Source of the DNA: Sphingobium sp. CCH11-B1
Lineage (GTDB): Bacteria > Pseudomonadota > Alphaproteobacteria > Sphingomonadales > Sphingomonadaceae
Direction of reading: 5' to 3'
Length of the DNA stretch: 64,000 bases
NCBI RefSeq assembly: GCF_001556865.1
Contig: NZ_LSJY01000134.1
Location: forward strand, 1 to 64,000
In this document: piece by piece, positions 24,444 to 34,107 of the stretch
Position numbering within the stretch: the first letter of the stretch is position 1
Layout of the letters: each line of letters starts with the position of its first letter
The notes under the pieces: generated by a model
Told to the model about the DNA's origin: nothing
Databases searched by the model: none
The model's input: only the letters and a program-made list of their open reading frames with translations
Made by a program: the position numbers and the translations under genes

Positions 24444-25221
24444 TCCTGCCCGCCGGATCGATATCATCGATGCGCGCCCTGCCTTCACCCAGGCGGACGC
24501 GGACGCGTTGAATGCGCGTTTCGAGGGCGTGGATGCCCTCACCATGCTCAAGGCCGTCTTCGCGGAAGGTCTGGCCGGCAAGGTGGGGGTCGTCTCTTCC
24601 TTCGGAACAGAAAGCGCCGTGCTGCTTGATCTTGTCGCCAAGGCCGATCCAACCATCGACGTGATATTCGTCGATACGCTCAAGATGTTCGCGGAAACGC
24701 TCAACTACAGGGACCTTCTTATCAAGCGTTTCGGCTTCACCAACAGCCGGACGATTTCTCCCTTGCCCGACGTCATTGCCGCGAAGGACGAAACCGGGTT
24801 GCGCTGGTCCTACGATCCCGATGGTTGCTGCGAGATTCGCAAGGTGGAACCCATGAAGCGGGCGAAGGCTGGGCTTGACGCGTGGATTTCGGGACGGAAA
24901 GCCTTCCAGTCTGTGACTCGGCAGAACCTTCCCCGGTTCGAGGTCGAGGATGGGCGGCTCAAGATCAACCCGCTCGGAGACTGGACGAAGACCGACCTGG
25001 AAGCCTGGTTCGCTGGACACGACCTGCCCCGCCATCCGCTGGAATCCCAAGGCTATCTCTCGATCGGGTGCGAGCCGTGCACGTCGAAGGTGCTGCCGGG
25101 GGAAGACCCGCGTGCGGGCCGATGGCGCGGCTGGGACAAGGTTGAATGCGGCATTCATTCTCCTGTCACGCCGATCACCCCGGTCGATCCTGAAGATCCG
25201 GCTAACCAGCCGGTATTCTGA
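24436..25221 (+). CDS. cysH: Adenylyl-sulfate (APS) reductase
   Basis: 261 aa from the ATG at 24436 inside the DUF934 end. The PP-loop-like SSFGTESAVLLDL is present. The 4Fe-4S ligands characteristic of APS rather than PAPS reductases are visible: CC in DGCCEIRKVEP and CxxC in IGCEPCTS. The catalytic C-terminal Cys is in ECGIH. It reduces activated sulfate to sulfite, the substrate of CysI encoded upstream. The operon thus covers APS to sulfide. Confidence 0.92.
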   Translation: MADPARRIDIIDARPAFTQADADALNARFEGVDALTMLKAVFAEGLAGKVGVVSSFGTESAVLLDLVAKADPTIDVIFVDTLKMFAETLNYRDLLIKRFGFTNSRTISPLPDVIAAKDETGLRWSYDPDGCCEIRKVEPMKRAKAGLDAWISGRKAFQSVTRQNLPRFEVEDGRLKINPLGDWTKTDLEAWFAGHDLPRHPLESQGYLSIGCEPCTSKVLPGEDPRAGRWRGWDKVECGIHSPVTPITPVDPEDPANQPVF

Positions 25222-25328
25222 CCGGCCGGTGCGTCCGCGCTTGTGATGAAATTGCAAGGCGCTGGACGGGCCATGCCGAACGCGCGATAGACTCGCTCCC
25301 TGTTTCCAACGACATAAGGGAGTCGCCA

Positions 25329-27134
25329 ATGGATCGCCGCCAATTTCTGACCAGCACCGGCGCGGTGGCGATCGCCGGTGTCGTGCCACATGCCCGTGCC
25401 CAGACCGCCGGCGCAGATGACGCACGTCTCTCGGCAGCCTTCGCCGCCATATTCGAACGGCAGCTCGACCTGTCCCCCATGATGGTCACCAGTCTGGGGC
25501 TCGACAAGGGTGGCCGCGCCGGAGCGAAAAGCCAGCTGGATGACAACAGCAGATCCGGGACGATGAAGAAAGTGGCGGCGGCTCAGGCAGCGCTTCAGGA
25601 ACTGGACGGATTTAAGGGCGCGCCCCTATCCGATGCGCAACGGCTCAACCTGGACGTCATTCTATACTCACTGGATCAGCAGACCGTGCCCGCGAAATTC
25701 GGGCTCAACAGCGTCCAGCGGCCCTATCGCATCTTCCAGCAAGGCGGCAGCTATTTCCAGGTGCCCGATTTCCTGAATACCGCGCACACCATCAACGTCG
25801 CGTCAGATTGCGATGCTTATATTGCCCGGCTCAACGCTTTCGCCCGCAATCTGCGAACCGATACGGCGTTGCAGCGGGATGAAGCCGCACGCGGCTATCT
25901 CGCTCCGGGCTGGTCACTCGATCTGACGCTGGGCCAGTTGAAGAAGCTGCGCGGCCAGCCTGCTGCCGACAGTTCCATCGTGCAGTCACTGGTCAAGCGC
26001 GCGGCCGCGAAAGCCATCGCGGGTGACTGGCAGGCGCAGGCCACCGCAGTCGTGGAAAAGGCGATCTACCCCGCGCTGGACGAACAGATGGCCACCATTG
26101 AAGCGCTCAAAGGCAAGACTGCGGCAGGCGACGGCGTATGGCGGACGCCCCGAGGAGATGAAATTTACGCGGCGGCGCTCAAACAGGCGACGACAACGGA
26201 CCTGACCGCTGACCAAATTCATGCGATGGGCGTCGAGCAGGTGGCTGATATCAGCGCGCAACTGGACGCCATGCTCAAGGGCGCGGGGCGTATTGGCGGC
26301 ACGATCGGCGAACGGTTGGCCGCGCTCAACGTCGATCCCTCGCAGCTGTACGCTGACAGCGCAGAAGGACGGGCAGCACTTTTGGCGCAGCTCAATCGGG
26401 ATATCGATGCGATGCGGGCGAAACTCCCGCAGGCCTTTGCCACCATCCCCGACACGCCGCTGGAAATCAGGGCGGTACCGGTGGAGATTCAAGATGGCGC
26501 GTCGAACGGCTACTATAATCGTGCCGCACTCGACGGGTCGCGGCCCGCCATTTATTTCATCAACCTGAAGGATGTTGGCGACTGGCCGAAATATGGTTTA
26601 CCCTCCCTCACCTACCATGAAGGGGTGCCGGGCCATCACCTCCAGATTTCGACGGCGCAAACCGCTGGCGACGTGCCGATGCTGCGCAAGACAGCCTTCA
26701 TGAGCGCCTATTCGGAAGGGTGGGCTCTCTACGCAGAACAACTGGCTGACGAACTGGGCGGGTATGCGACGCCGCTCGACCGCGCAGGTTATCTCCAGTC
26801 CTTCCTGTTCCGGGCCGCGCGCCTCGTTGTGGACACTGGCATTCACGCCAAGAAATGGAGCCGGGAGCAGGCGACGGACTATATGGTTCAAGCCACCGGA
26901 TTTGCCCGCCCACGCTGCCAGCGCGAGGTCGAACGCTATTGCACGCAGCCGGGGCAGGCGACCAGCTACAAGGTCGGTCACGGCGTCTGGACCAAAGCGC
27001 GGGCAGCTGCTCAGGCGGAACTCGGAAAATCATTCGATATCAAGCAGTTTCATGCCATTCTTGAGGAAGGCGCGATGCCGCTTTCGATGCTGGAAAAACG
27101 CGTCGCCGATCGCGCGAGAGCCGCACGCGGCTGA
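25329..27134 (+). CDS. DUF885 family metallopeptidase-like secreted protein
   Basis: 601 aa. A Tat-type leader (MDRRQFLTSTGAVAIAGVVP) indicates periplasmic location. The DUF885 zinc-site motif TYHEGVPGHHLQ lies near 432-443, followed by SEGWALYAEQLADELG as second-shell ligand and recognition element. The family resembles M32/carboxypeptidase-type helical metallopeptidases; the substrate is unknown. Ribosome site GGGAG. It ends at a bidirectional hairpin opposite dnaB. Confidence 0.85.
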   Translation: MDRRQFLTSTGAVAIAGVVPHARAQTAGADDARLSAAFAAIFERQLDLSPMMVTSLGLDKGGRAGAKSQLDDNSRSGTMKKVAAAQAALQELDGFKGAPLSDAQRLNLDVILYSLDQQTVPAKFGLNSVQRPYRIFQQGGSYFQVPDFLNTAHTINVASDCDAYIARLNAFARNLRTDTALQRDEAARGYLAPGWSLDLTLGQLKKLRGQPAADSSIVQSLVKRAAAKAIAGDWQAQATAVVEKAIYPALDEQMATIEALKGKTAAGDGVWRTPRGDEIYAAALKQATTTDLTADQIHAMGVEQVADISAQLDAMLKGAGRIGGTIGERLAALNVDPSQLYADSAEGRAALLAQLNRDIDAMRAKLPQAFATIPDTPLEIRAVPVEIQDGASNGYYNRAALDGSRPAIYFINLKDVGDWPKYGLPSLTYHEGVPGHHLQISTAQTAGDVPMLRKTAFMSAYSEGWALYAEQLADELGGYATPLDRAGYLQSFLFRAARLVVDTGIHAKKWSREQATDYMVQATGFARPRCQREVERYCTQPGQATSYKVGHGVWTKARAAAQAELGKSFDIKQFHAILEEGAMPLSMLEKRVADRARAARG

Positions 27135-27140
27135 TCATCG

Positions 27141-27166
27141 CCATTCCCGGGCACGCCGGGGAATGG
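27141..27166. terminator. Bidirectional hairpin between DUF885 gene and dnaB
   Basis: CCATTCCC (27141-27148) pairs with GGGAATGG (27159-27166). It lies exactly between two convergent stop codons and could end both transcripts. Confidence 0.6.
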
Positions 27167-27174
27167 CCTTGCCA

Positions 27175-28659
27175 TCATTCGTAGCTCAAATCCTCATAAC
27201 CGTCATCGGCAAGGTCGGAGAAGCGCGTGATCTTGGCATCGAACTTCATCCGGATGCGTCCGGTGGAACCATGGCGCTGCTTTGCCACGATGACCTCCGC
27301 CTTGCCGTAAATACGGTCCATATTTTCCCGCCACGCCGCGTAAGCGGCTTCGTCTTCCACCTTCGGCTCCTTCGCTGCTTCGTAATAATCCTCGCGGAAA
27401 ACGAACCAGACCATGTCGGCGTCCTGTTCGATCGACCCGGATTCGCGAAGATCGGACAGTTGCGGCCTTTTGTCTTCGCGCTGCTCCACCGCGCGGCTCA
27501 ACTGGGATAGCGCCAGCACCGGCACATGAAGTTCCTTCGCCAACGTCTTGAGGCCGCGCGAGATTTCGGAAATTTCGTTGACGCGATTATCGTTGCCGCG
27601 TCCTGTACCCTGCAATAGCTGGAGGTAATCCACGACGATGAAGCCGATGTCGTGCCGGCGTTTCAACCGGCGGGCACGGGTGCGCAGCGCCGCGATGGTC
27701 AGGCCCGGCGTGTCATCGATGAAGAGGGGCAATTCCTGCAGGTCCCGCGCTGCCCGAGACAGATTCTGGAAATCGGCGCGGCTGATCTTCCCCATGCGCA
27801 ACGCCTCGCCGCTGATGCCCGATTGCTCGGCAAGGACACGGGTCGCCAGCTGGTCAGCCGACATTTCGAGCGAGAAGAATGCCGTTTTTGCGCCCATATT
27901 CTTTTCCGGCGCAATGCCGTCGGCATTGTCACGGACCCAGCGAGACGCGGCATTATAGGCGATGTTGGTGGCGAGCGAAGTCTTGCCCATGCCCGGACGT
28001 CCGGCAAGGATCATCAAATCCGAATTATGCAGACCGCCGATCTTGGCGTTTAGGCTGTTGATGCCTGTCGTAATCCCCGACACATGTCCGCCGCTGTTCA
28101 GCGCGCGCTCGGCAACCTGTACGGCCATGGTGGAGGCTGCGAGGAAGCTTTTGACGGACCCTGTCTCGCCCTCCCCTTCCGATACCTTGTAGAGCGCGAC
28201 CTCCGCTGCCTCAATCTGCTCGCGCGGGTTGACATCCTCGCTTGTATCCAGCGCATTTTCAACGAGTTCCCGACCAACACTCACAAGCTGACGAAGCAGT
28301 GCAAGGTCGTAAATCTGGTTGGCGAAATCACGCGCGCCGATCAGCGCGGCGCCGTTGCCGGTGAGCTGCGCCAGATAAGCGGCACCGCCCAGTTCCTTCA
28401 ACGCCGGATCCTGCTCCAGCATGGGCTTCAGGGTCACCGGATTGGCGACCATGTCCTTGTCCAGCAGGCGCATGATCGCATCGTAGATCCGCCCGTGGAG
28501 CGGCTCGAAGAAATGCTCGGCCTTGAGCTTGAGCTGCACGTCTTCCGCAATGCGGTTGTCGATCATGATCGCGCCCAGCAGCGCAGCCTCCGCCTCGACA
28601 TTGCGCGGTAGTTCGGTGCCGCCTGCCTCGGCCGGCGTAATTTTCAGAAGTTCGACCAT
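27175..28659 (-). CDS. dnaB: Replicative DNA helicase DnaB
   Basis: 494 aa from the ATG at 28659, which has GGAGG upstream; longer in-frame starts add non-conserved sequence. The N-terminal domain (PRNVEAEAALLGAIMIDNRI) interacts with primase. The RecA-like motor has Walker A AGRPGMGKTSLA and FFSLEMSADQLATRVLAEQS. Walker B is FIVVDYLQLL, and ALSQLSRAVEQREDKRPQLSDLRESGSIEQDAD carries motif 4 (start/end shown in parts: ALSQLSRAVE, SDLRESGSIEQDAD). The length is normal and there is no intein. Confidence 0.95.
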   Translation of the reverse strand: MVELLKITPAEAGGTELPRNVEAEAALLGAIMIDNRIAEDVQLKLKAEHFFEPLHGRIYDAIMRLLDKDMVANPVTLKPMLEQDPALKELGGAAYLAQLTGNGAALIGARDFANQIYDLALLRQLVSVGRELVENALDTSEDVNPREQIEAAEVALYKVSEGEGETGSVKSFLAASTMAVQVAERALNSGGHVSGITTGINSLNAKIGGLHNSDLMILAGRPGMGKTSLATNIAYNAASRWVRDNADGIAPEKNMGAKTAFFSLEMSADQLATRVLAEQSGISGEALRMGKISRADFQNLSRAARDLQELPLFIDDTPGLTIAALRTRARRLKRRHDIGFIVVDYLQLLQGTGRGNDNRVNEISEISRGLKTLAKELHVPVLALSQLSRAVEQREDKRPQLSDLRESGSIEQDADMVWFVFREDYYEAAKEPKVEDEAAYAAWRENMDRIYGKAEVIVAKQRHGSTGRIRMKFDAKITRFSDLADDGYEDLSYE

Positions 28660-28774
28660 GCGCTCTCTTTCCTCCCGTGAACTGGCGGGCGCAAGGGGGC
28701 GGGAGGAAAGCTTTCTGTGGATAAGTCCCACTTGCATTTCATGGCGCACCGTCCCACTGACTGATCGCTTCATC

Positions 28775-29257
28775 ATGGCCGATCCCCGCATCATAGACAT
28801 CCAGCTCGATCAGCGCACCATTTTGTGGCGGAACGCGGATGTCGAGCAAGAGCGGCGGATCGCCATCTTCGACCTGCTGGAGGATAACCGCTTCGCACCA
28901 CAGCGATCGCATGCGGACGGCTATGCCGGACCCTACAAAGTGCTGTTGCGGGTGGAGGAGGGACGGCTGGTGATTGAGATCAGCCGAGAAGACGGTAGCG
29001 GGCTGGAAGCGGTCATCCTGGGTCTCGGCCGGTTTCGTCGGCCCATCCGCGACTATTTCGCCATATGCGACAGCTATTATCAGGCCATCAGCAACGCGTC
29101 GCCCCAGCAGATCGAAACCGTCGATATGGCGCGTCGGGCCATCCATAACGAGGCCGCCGAAATGCTGAGAGAAAGGCTGGAAGGCAAGATCGAGGTTGAT
29201 TTTGATACGGCACGACGTTTGTTCACGCTGATTTGCGTGCTGCACATCAAGGGGTAA
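28775..29257 (+). CDS. UPF0262 family protein
   Basis: 160 aa, start MADPRIIDIQLDQRTILWRN. Conserved landmarks: RRIAIFDLLEDNRFAP, LRVEEGRLVIEISRED, RRPIRDYFAICDSYYQAI and RRAIHNEAAEMLRERL. UPF0262 is a small cytoplasmic family confined to alphaproteobacteria with no known function. It shares the divergent promoter region with dnaB. Confidence 0.9.
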   Translation: MADPRIIDIQLDQRTILWRNADVEQERRIAIFDLLEDNRFAPQRSHADGYAGPYKVLLRVEEGRLVIEISREDGSGLEAVILGLGRFRRPIRDYFAICDSYYQAISNASPQQIETVDMARRAIHNEAAEMLRERLEGKIEVDFDTARRLFTLICVLHIKG

Positions 29258-29285
29258 GCTAATCAGGGTCACGACTTTCGGGGGC

Positions 29286-29954
29286 ATGCTGGTCCGCGTG
29301 GGGGCGGGATTGGTGGTGGTCGCTGCGCTGATTGCGGCGCTGTGGCTCTACGCGCGCGCATGGGCGCCGGATCGGGCTGACTATGCCGTACAGGGCGCGA
29401 CTATCGACGGGGCCAACGGCCATGTCGATTGGGGAACGCTGGCGGCCCAAGGCGCCGACTTTGCCTATATCGGCGTAACCGGCGGGACGGGCGTTCGGGA
29501 TCCCGCCTTCGCCGCCAACTGGCGCGGCGCGCGCGCGGCAGGGATGCGATACGGCGCGCTCATGGCTTACAGCCTTTGCCGCAGTCCTGCCGACCAGGGC
29601 ACGACGTTCATGACCACCGTCCCGCGGGACAATGCGGCCCTGCCCCCGGCCATCCGCCTGGCTTTCGATCCTGCGTGCGGCAAACGGCCGCGACGCGACC
29701 AGTTGCTGTCCGATCTCAACACGCTGGTCAATCTGGTGGAGAGCCATGCCGGCAAGCCCGTGCTGCTCAATGTCACGGAAGAGTTCGATGAGGTCTATGA
29801 CGTCGGGTCGGGCATCAACCGGACATTGTGGCTGGATGCCAACTTCTTCCCGCCTGATTATGCGTCGCGATCATGGGTGATGTGGACAGCCACGGACATG
29901 CGGCATATCGACGGGGCCAACGGCCCGGTGCGATGGAATGTGGTGGCGCCCTGA
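29286..29954 (+). CDS. GH25 (lysozyme)-like membrane-anchored protein lacking catalytic acids
   Basis: 222 aa. An N-terminal membrane anchor (GAGLVVVAALIAALWLYA) is followed by a GH25-shaped domain (VDWGTLAAQGADFAYIGVTG ... DPAFAANWRGARAAGMRYGA). At the places where GH25 muramidases carry acids, this protein differs: the DVSxHQG segment reads TIDGANG (Thr39 at the usual Asp), and the usual D-x-E after LPPA reads IRLAFD (Arg124, Ala126). The ATEG motif is VTGG. It is therefore probably a non-enzymatic wall-binding relative. It overlaps cdd (ATGA region). Confidence 0.75.
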   Translation: MLVRVGAGLVVVAALIAALWLYARAWAPDRADYAVQGATIDGANGHVDWGTLAAQGADFAYIGVTGGTGVRDPAFAANWRGARAAGMRYGALMAYSLCRSPADQGTTFMTTVPRDNAALPPAIRLAFDPACGKRPRRDQLLSDLNTLVNLVESHAGKPVLLNVTEEFDEVYDVGSGINRTLWLDANFFPPDYASRSWVMWTATDMRHIDGANGPVRWNVVAP

Positions 29955-30412
29955 TGCAGGACGAACAACGAGTGAGACAATTGATTGCGGCCGCGCGTGA
30001 AGCGATGGCCCATGCGCATGCGCCATATAGCCGCTTTGCGGTGGGCGCCGCTGTCCGGCTGACCGATGGCAGCATCGTCGCCGGATGCAACTTCGAAAAT
30101 GCGAGTTACGGTTTGTCGCTCTGCGCCGAAACGGTGGCGCTGGCGTCGGTCAATGCGCAAGGTCGTCTTGCCGACGTCGAAGCGATCGCTGTCGTAGGCG
30201 GCGCGATGGACGCTGCGGAACAGGCGCTCGTCACACCCTGCGGCCGTTGCCGCCAGATCATGAACGAAGCTGAGCAGATGGCGGGGCGTACCCTCTCCAT
30301 CTACTGTTCCACCCCGAATGGCGACCGCATTCTCGACCTTCGCGTCGCCGACCTGCTTCCCCATGCCTTTGGCCCTGCCGACCTCGGCATCGGCCCCGCG
30401 AAAAAGAGCTGA
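29954..30412 (+). CDS. cdd: Cytidine deaminase
   Basis: 152 aa; ATG at 29954 overlaps the stop of the preceding gene. Zinc-dependent deaminase motifs: [19 protein letters not shown] with the proton-shuttling Glu, and [10 protein letters not shown] with two Cys ligands. It converts cytidine/deoxycytidine to uridine/deoxyuridine for pyrimidine salvage. It lies 5 nt before dcd, so two cytosine-deaminating steps are co-expressed. Confidence 0.93.
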   Translation: MQDEQRVRQLIAAAREAMAHAHAPYSRFAVGAAVRLTDGSIVAGCNFENASYGLSLCAETVALASVNAQGRLADVEAIAVVGGAMDAAEQALVTPCGRCRQIMNEAEQMAGRTLSIYCSTPNGDRILDLRVADLLPHAFGPADLGIGPAKKS

Positions 30413-30417
30413 AACCT

Positions 30418-30972
30418 ATGGCAATTCTTTCCGACAAGTGGATACGTGAGCAGGCGGTGTCGACCGGCATGATCGAACCGTTCGTCGAAAACCAGAAACG
30501 CGACGGGTGTATCAGCTACGGTCTGTCGTCCTACGGTTACGACGCGCGTGTGGCCGACGAGTTCAAGATCTTCACCAATGTCGACAGCGCAGTGGTGGAC
30601 CCCAAGGATTTCGCAGCCAACAGTTTCGTTGATCGCAAGACGGACGTCTGCATCATCCCGCCCAACAGCTTCGCACTCGCCCGCACGGTGGAATATTTCC
30701 GTGTGCCCCGCGACGTGCTGGTGATCTGCCTCGGCAAATCCACCTATGCGCGCTGCGGCATTATCGTGAATGTGACCCCGCTGGAGCCGGGCTGGGAAGG
30801 TCATGTCACCCTCGAATTTTCCAACACGACCCCCCTGCCCGCCAAAATCTACGCCAATGAGGGCGCATGTCAGTTCCTCTTCCTTCAGGGCAATGAGCCA
30901 TGCGAGGTGAGCTACGCCGACAGAGCGGGCAAATATATGGGCCAGCAAGGCGTCACTCTGCCTCGGTTGTAA
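30418..30972 (+). CDS. dcd: dCTP deaminase
   Basis: 184 aa, normal length for the family. Motifs: [27 protein letters not shown] (nucleotide phosphate-binding Ser/Arg), [20 protein letters not shown] with the catalytic Glu, and [14 protein letters not shown] at the C-terminus. It makes dUTP from dCTP, feeding thymidylate synthesis. It is the last gene of the pyrimidine pair. Confidence 0.95.
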   Translation: MAILSDKWIREQAVSTGMIEPFVENQKRDGCISYGLSSYGYDARVADEFKIFTNVDSAVVDPKDFAANSFVDRKTDVCIIPPNSFALARTVEYFRVPRDVLVICLGKSTYARCGIIVNVTPLEPGWEGHVTLEFSNTTPLPAKIYANEGACQFLFLQGNEPCEVSYADRAGKYMGQQGVTLPRL

Positions 30973-31109
30973 CCTCTGTTGAAATCTTCATAAGCCTATT
31001 GGCAACATTTTATGTCGCCAAATTGTCATTCCTTGTAGCGGGATGTCTCCGAAACTTCGTTCTGGGGCATTGAGCGGCCTGAACGCTGCCACAATCAGGG
31101 GAACAGACA

Positions 31110-33980
31110 ATGCAGATGCGCCAATTGCTGGCGGGGGTCTCCCTCGCCATATGCCTTGCTTCGCCCACTCAACTTCTGGCAGCGCCAACAACGGATGCCA
31201 GCCTTAGCCAGCGGCACCGGTTTGACATTCATGTCCAGCCGTTGAGCGGCGCTCTTCGGCAATTATCCACCCAGTCGGGCGTCCGCATCCTCTTCCCCTA
31301 CGACGAAGTTGCGACAATTCGCAGCCGTCGGATCCAGGGATGGATGTCGACGCAGGAGGCGCTGTCCCGTCTGCTCGCCGGCACCGAGCTGCGGTCTTCG
31401 GAAGCAGGCGTCGGCGTCATAGCCCTTGCCATTCCATCCAATCGTGGCGTCGCCTGGCGAAATCCGCTAGCGCTTCAGCTTGCGCAAGCAAGCGTGCCAG
31501 GCGCGACAGGAACGGCTGTGGCCATGGCCCCCGCGCCGGAACCCGTGGAGGATTCGACCCCCATCATCGTGACAGGCACGCGCACCACGACGCGTACTGT
31601 CGCGGAAAGCCTGGCCCCGATCGACGTGCTGGGCCAGAAGGATCTGGAAGCGAGCGGCAAGCAATCCGTGCGAGACCTGCTCGGCACGCTCGTCCCCTCC
31701 ATCAACGTGTCGAACAACGGCGCGGGCGCGAGCTGGGCGGTACGCACCCTGTCGCTTCGTGGCCTGGGTGGCGACCAGTTGCTGGTGCTCGTGAACGGCA
31801 AGCGGCGGCACAACAGCGCCACGCTCTTCATCAATGGGTCGGTACAGAACGGGCAATCCCCGCCGGACCTGGATCTGATCCCCGGGAACGCTATCAGCCG
31901 GATCGAAGTGTTGCGTGACGGGGCGTCCGCCCAATATGGGTCCGACGCCATCGCCGGGGTGGTCAATGTTATCCTGAAGAATGACACGTCAGGCGGCGCA
32001 GCGCTCACGTTGGGCAGCACCGCCGACAATGGCGGGTGGCAAGGCCGCATTCAGGCTGACAAGGGTTTCTCGCTGGGCGCCGATGGCGGATATGTGCATA
32101 TTTCCGGCGATGCGGTGCTGCAGGACAATACGGTGGTCGCAAGCTCGCCTATCGCCTGCGCTGGCCCGGCGAACTGCTCGGGTCTTAACGCCTGGTACCC
32201 CTCGGTGAATGGCGTCGCCGACCCGCGCAACACCACCGTAGACCGTCACCGCGCCAAATATGGGCAGCCGCAGGTGATCGGCGGCAATTTGGGCTATGAC
32301 GCCATGCTGCCGGTCGGCGGCGCGTTCGAGCTTTACAGTTTCGGCACTTTTTCCAAGCGCCATGCCGCCGGCTGGCTGACCTATCGACTGCCGGCCGCCA
32401 ACAACAATATCTATTCCACATATCCCGAAGGCTATATCCCGCGCATCCATGTCCGCGATGAGGATTATCAGGTCGCGCTGGGATTGCGCGGCGATGTGGG
32501 AAGCGGCGTGAATTTCGACCTGTCAAGCAGCTATGCACGGGACAAGGTCGGCTATAGCCAGACGACCACTCTCAACCCGTCGCTTGGCCCGGCAAGTCCG
32601 ACGAACATGTATCTGGGTAACATCCAGTTCGACGAGTGGGTCACGAACCTCGACCTGACCAAGGAATTCGACCTGGGGCTCGCCAAGCCGATCGCCCTGG
32701 CGGTGGGCGCGGAATATCGCGAAGACACGTTCCACATCCGGCCGGGCGAACCGGCTTCCTATATCAATGGCGGCTACCGCTTCCCGGCGGGTCATCATCT
32801 CGCCGGGCAATTTGCCGCCGGCATCGGGTCGCAGGGCGTCAGCGGCTTCCCCCCTGAAGGATCGGGCAAATGGAGCCGCAACAATTGGAGCGCCTATGTA
32901 AACCTGGAAGGCGCGATCGTCGAAGGCGTGGAGTTCGGCCTCGCCGGGCGGCATGAGGATTATTCCGACTTCGGCACGACCGACACGGGCAAGGCGTCGA
33001 TCCGCATCGAACCGGTTCGCGGCATCGCGATCCGCGGCACGGCAAGCACAGGCTTCCGCGCTCCGACGCTCCAGCAGCAACATTATGCCTCCGCGTCCAC
33101 CATCGGCGTCGTCATCAATGGCGAAAATGTGCTCCGGCCGGTGCAGGCGCTTCCGGTGGACAGCCCGGCTGCCCGCGCCTTGGGCGCCGTGCCGCTGAAG
33201 CCCGAAAAGTCCACCAATCTTTCGGCCGGCATCGTCCTTACGCCCGCGCCTGGCCTCAATCTCACGGTCGATGCCTACCAGATCAAGGTGAAGGACCGCA
33301 TCCTGCTGAGCGAAACTCTGCAAGGTCCTGCCGTCGTCAACATCCTGCGCGCCAACGGTATCCAGGAAGTCTTTGGCGCACTGATCTTTTCCAACGCCGC
33401 CGATACGCGCACCCGCGGCCTGGACATCGTCGGGACATACCGGAAGGGCCTTGGCGACTTGGGGCTGGCAACGGTCAGCCTCTCGGCCAACTTCAACCGG
33501 ACCAAGTTCACCCATATCGATCCCCCTGTCACCGGCGGCGCGGGCGTCGCCTTTATCGGCCGCGCGCGACAAGGCGATCTTTCGGAAGGAACGCCGCGCG
33601 ACAAGTTCATTGCCAACATCCTGTGGGAGAAGGATGCGTTCAACCTCAACCTGCGCGCGACGCGCTACGGCAAAATCTACGCTCGCGCCGGTGCCACCAG
33701 CCTGGTTACCGCAGACTGGGTCGCCTGCACGCCTGCATCTGCCACCTGCACCGCGAAGTTCGTGGACAATGTCGTCGATCCCAAGGTCATCCTGGACCTT
33801 GAAGCGGGGGTGAAACTTACCAAGGGGGTCAAATTGTCGGTTGGCGCTAACAACTTGCTTAACACCTACCCCTCGAAGCTGAAGCCCGCCAGCCAGGTCG
33901 CCGGCAATCTCTATAACGCTTATGCGCCCTATGGCATCAGCGGCGGCTTCTATTATGGCAGGCTGAACCTTGAGTTCTGA
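31110..33980 (+). CDS. TonB-dependent outer-membrane receptor with N-terminal STN domain
   Basis: 956 aa. The signal peptide (LLAGVSLAICLASPTQLLA) is followed by an STN domain at about 36-108 (FDIHVQPLSGALRQLSTQSG, TQEALSRLLAGTELR) and a linker. A plug runs from about 165 (SLAPIDVLGQKDLEASGKQS, IEVLRDGASAQYGSDAIAGV). A 22-strand barrel then ends in YYGRLNLEF, with aromatic Phe last. STN domains usually signal to an anti-sigma factor, but no FecI/FecR pair is near. The ligand is unknown; iron-siderophore or carbohydrate substrates are both possible. Confidence 0.92.
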   Translation: MQMRQLLAGVSLAICLASPTQLLAAPTTDASLSQRHRFDIHVQPLSGALRQLSTQSGVRILFPYDEVATIRSRRIQGWMSTQEALSRLLAGTELRSSEAGVGVIALAIPSNRGVAWRNPLALQLAQASVPGATGTAVAMAPAPEPVEDSTPIIVTGTRTTTRTVAESLAPIDVLGQKDLEASGKQSVRDLLGTLVPSINVSNNGAGASWAVRTLSLRGLGGDQLLVLVNGKRRHNSATLFINGSVQNGQSPPDLDLIPGNAISRIEVLRDGASAQYGSDAIAGVVNVILKNDTSGGAALTLGSTADNGGWQGRIQADKGFSLGADGGYVHISGDAVLQDNTVVASSPIACAGPANCSGLNAWYPSVNGVADPRNTTVDRHRAKYGQPQVIGGNLGYDAMLPVGGAFELYSFGTFSKRHAAGWLTYRLPAANNNIYSTYPEGYIPRIHVRDEDYQVALGLRGDVGSGVNFDLSSSYARDKVGYSQTTTLNPSLGPASPTNMYLGNIQFDEWVTNLDLTKEFDLGLAKPIALAVGAEYREDTFHIRPGEPASYINGGYRFPAGHHLAGQFAAGIGSQGVSGFPPEGSGKWSRNNWSAYVNLEGAIVEGVEFGLAGRHEDYSDFGTTDTGKASIRIEPVRGIAIRGTASTGFRAPTLQQQHYASASTIGVVINGENVLRPVQALPVDSPAARALGAVPLKPEKSTNLSAGIVLTPAPGLNLTVDAYQIKVKDRILLSETLQGPAVVNILRANGIQEVFGALIFSNAADTRTRGLDIVGTYRKGLGDLGLATVSLSANFNRTKFTHIDPPVTGGAGVAFIGRARQGDLSEGTPRDKFIANILWEKDAFNLNLRATRYGKIYARAGATSLVTADWVACTPASATCTAKFVDNVVDPKVILDLEAGVKLTKGVKLSVGANNLLNTYPSKLKPASQVAGNLYNAYAPYGISGGFYYGRLNLEF

Positions 33981-34048
33981 TGGAGCAGTGCGGTTCGCTG
34001 CCACGCCTGCGAACCAAAAAGCGGAACCCGCGCTGAACTGAAAATTAA

Positions 34049-34079
34049 AAAGGCCGACGTCAGTAAGACGTCGGCCTTT
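34049..34079. terminator. Strong bidirectional intrinsic terminator between the TonB receptor and ctrA
   Basis: A 13-bp stem AAAGGCCGACGTC (34049-34061) / GACGTCGGCCTTT (34067-34079) with a 5-nt loop. A-rich and T-rich flanks make it work for both convergent genes. Confidence 0.9.
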
Positions 34080-34107
34080 AATCATGAAAGCAGGATAAAG
34101 GAACCTG

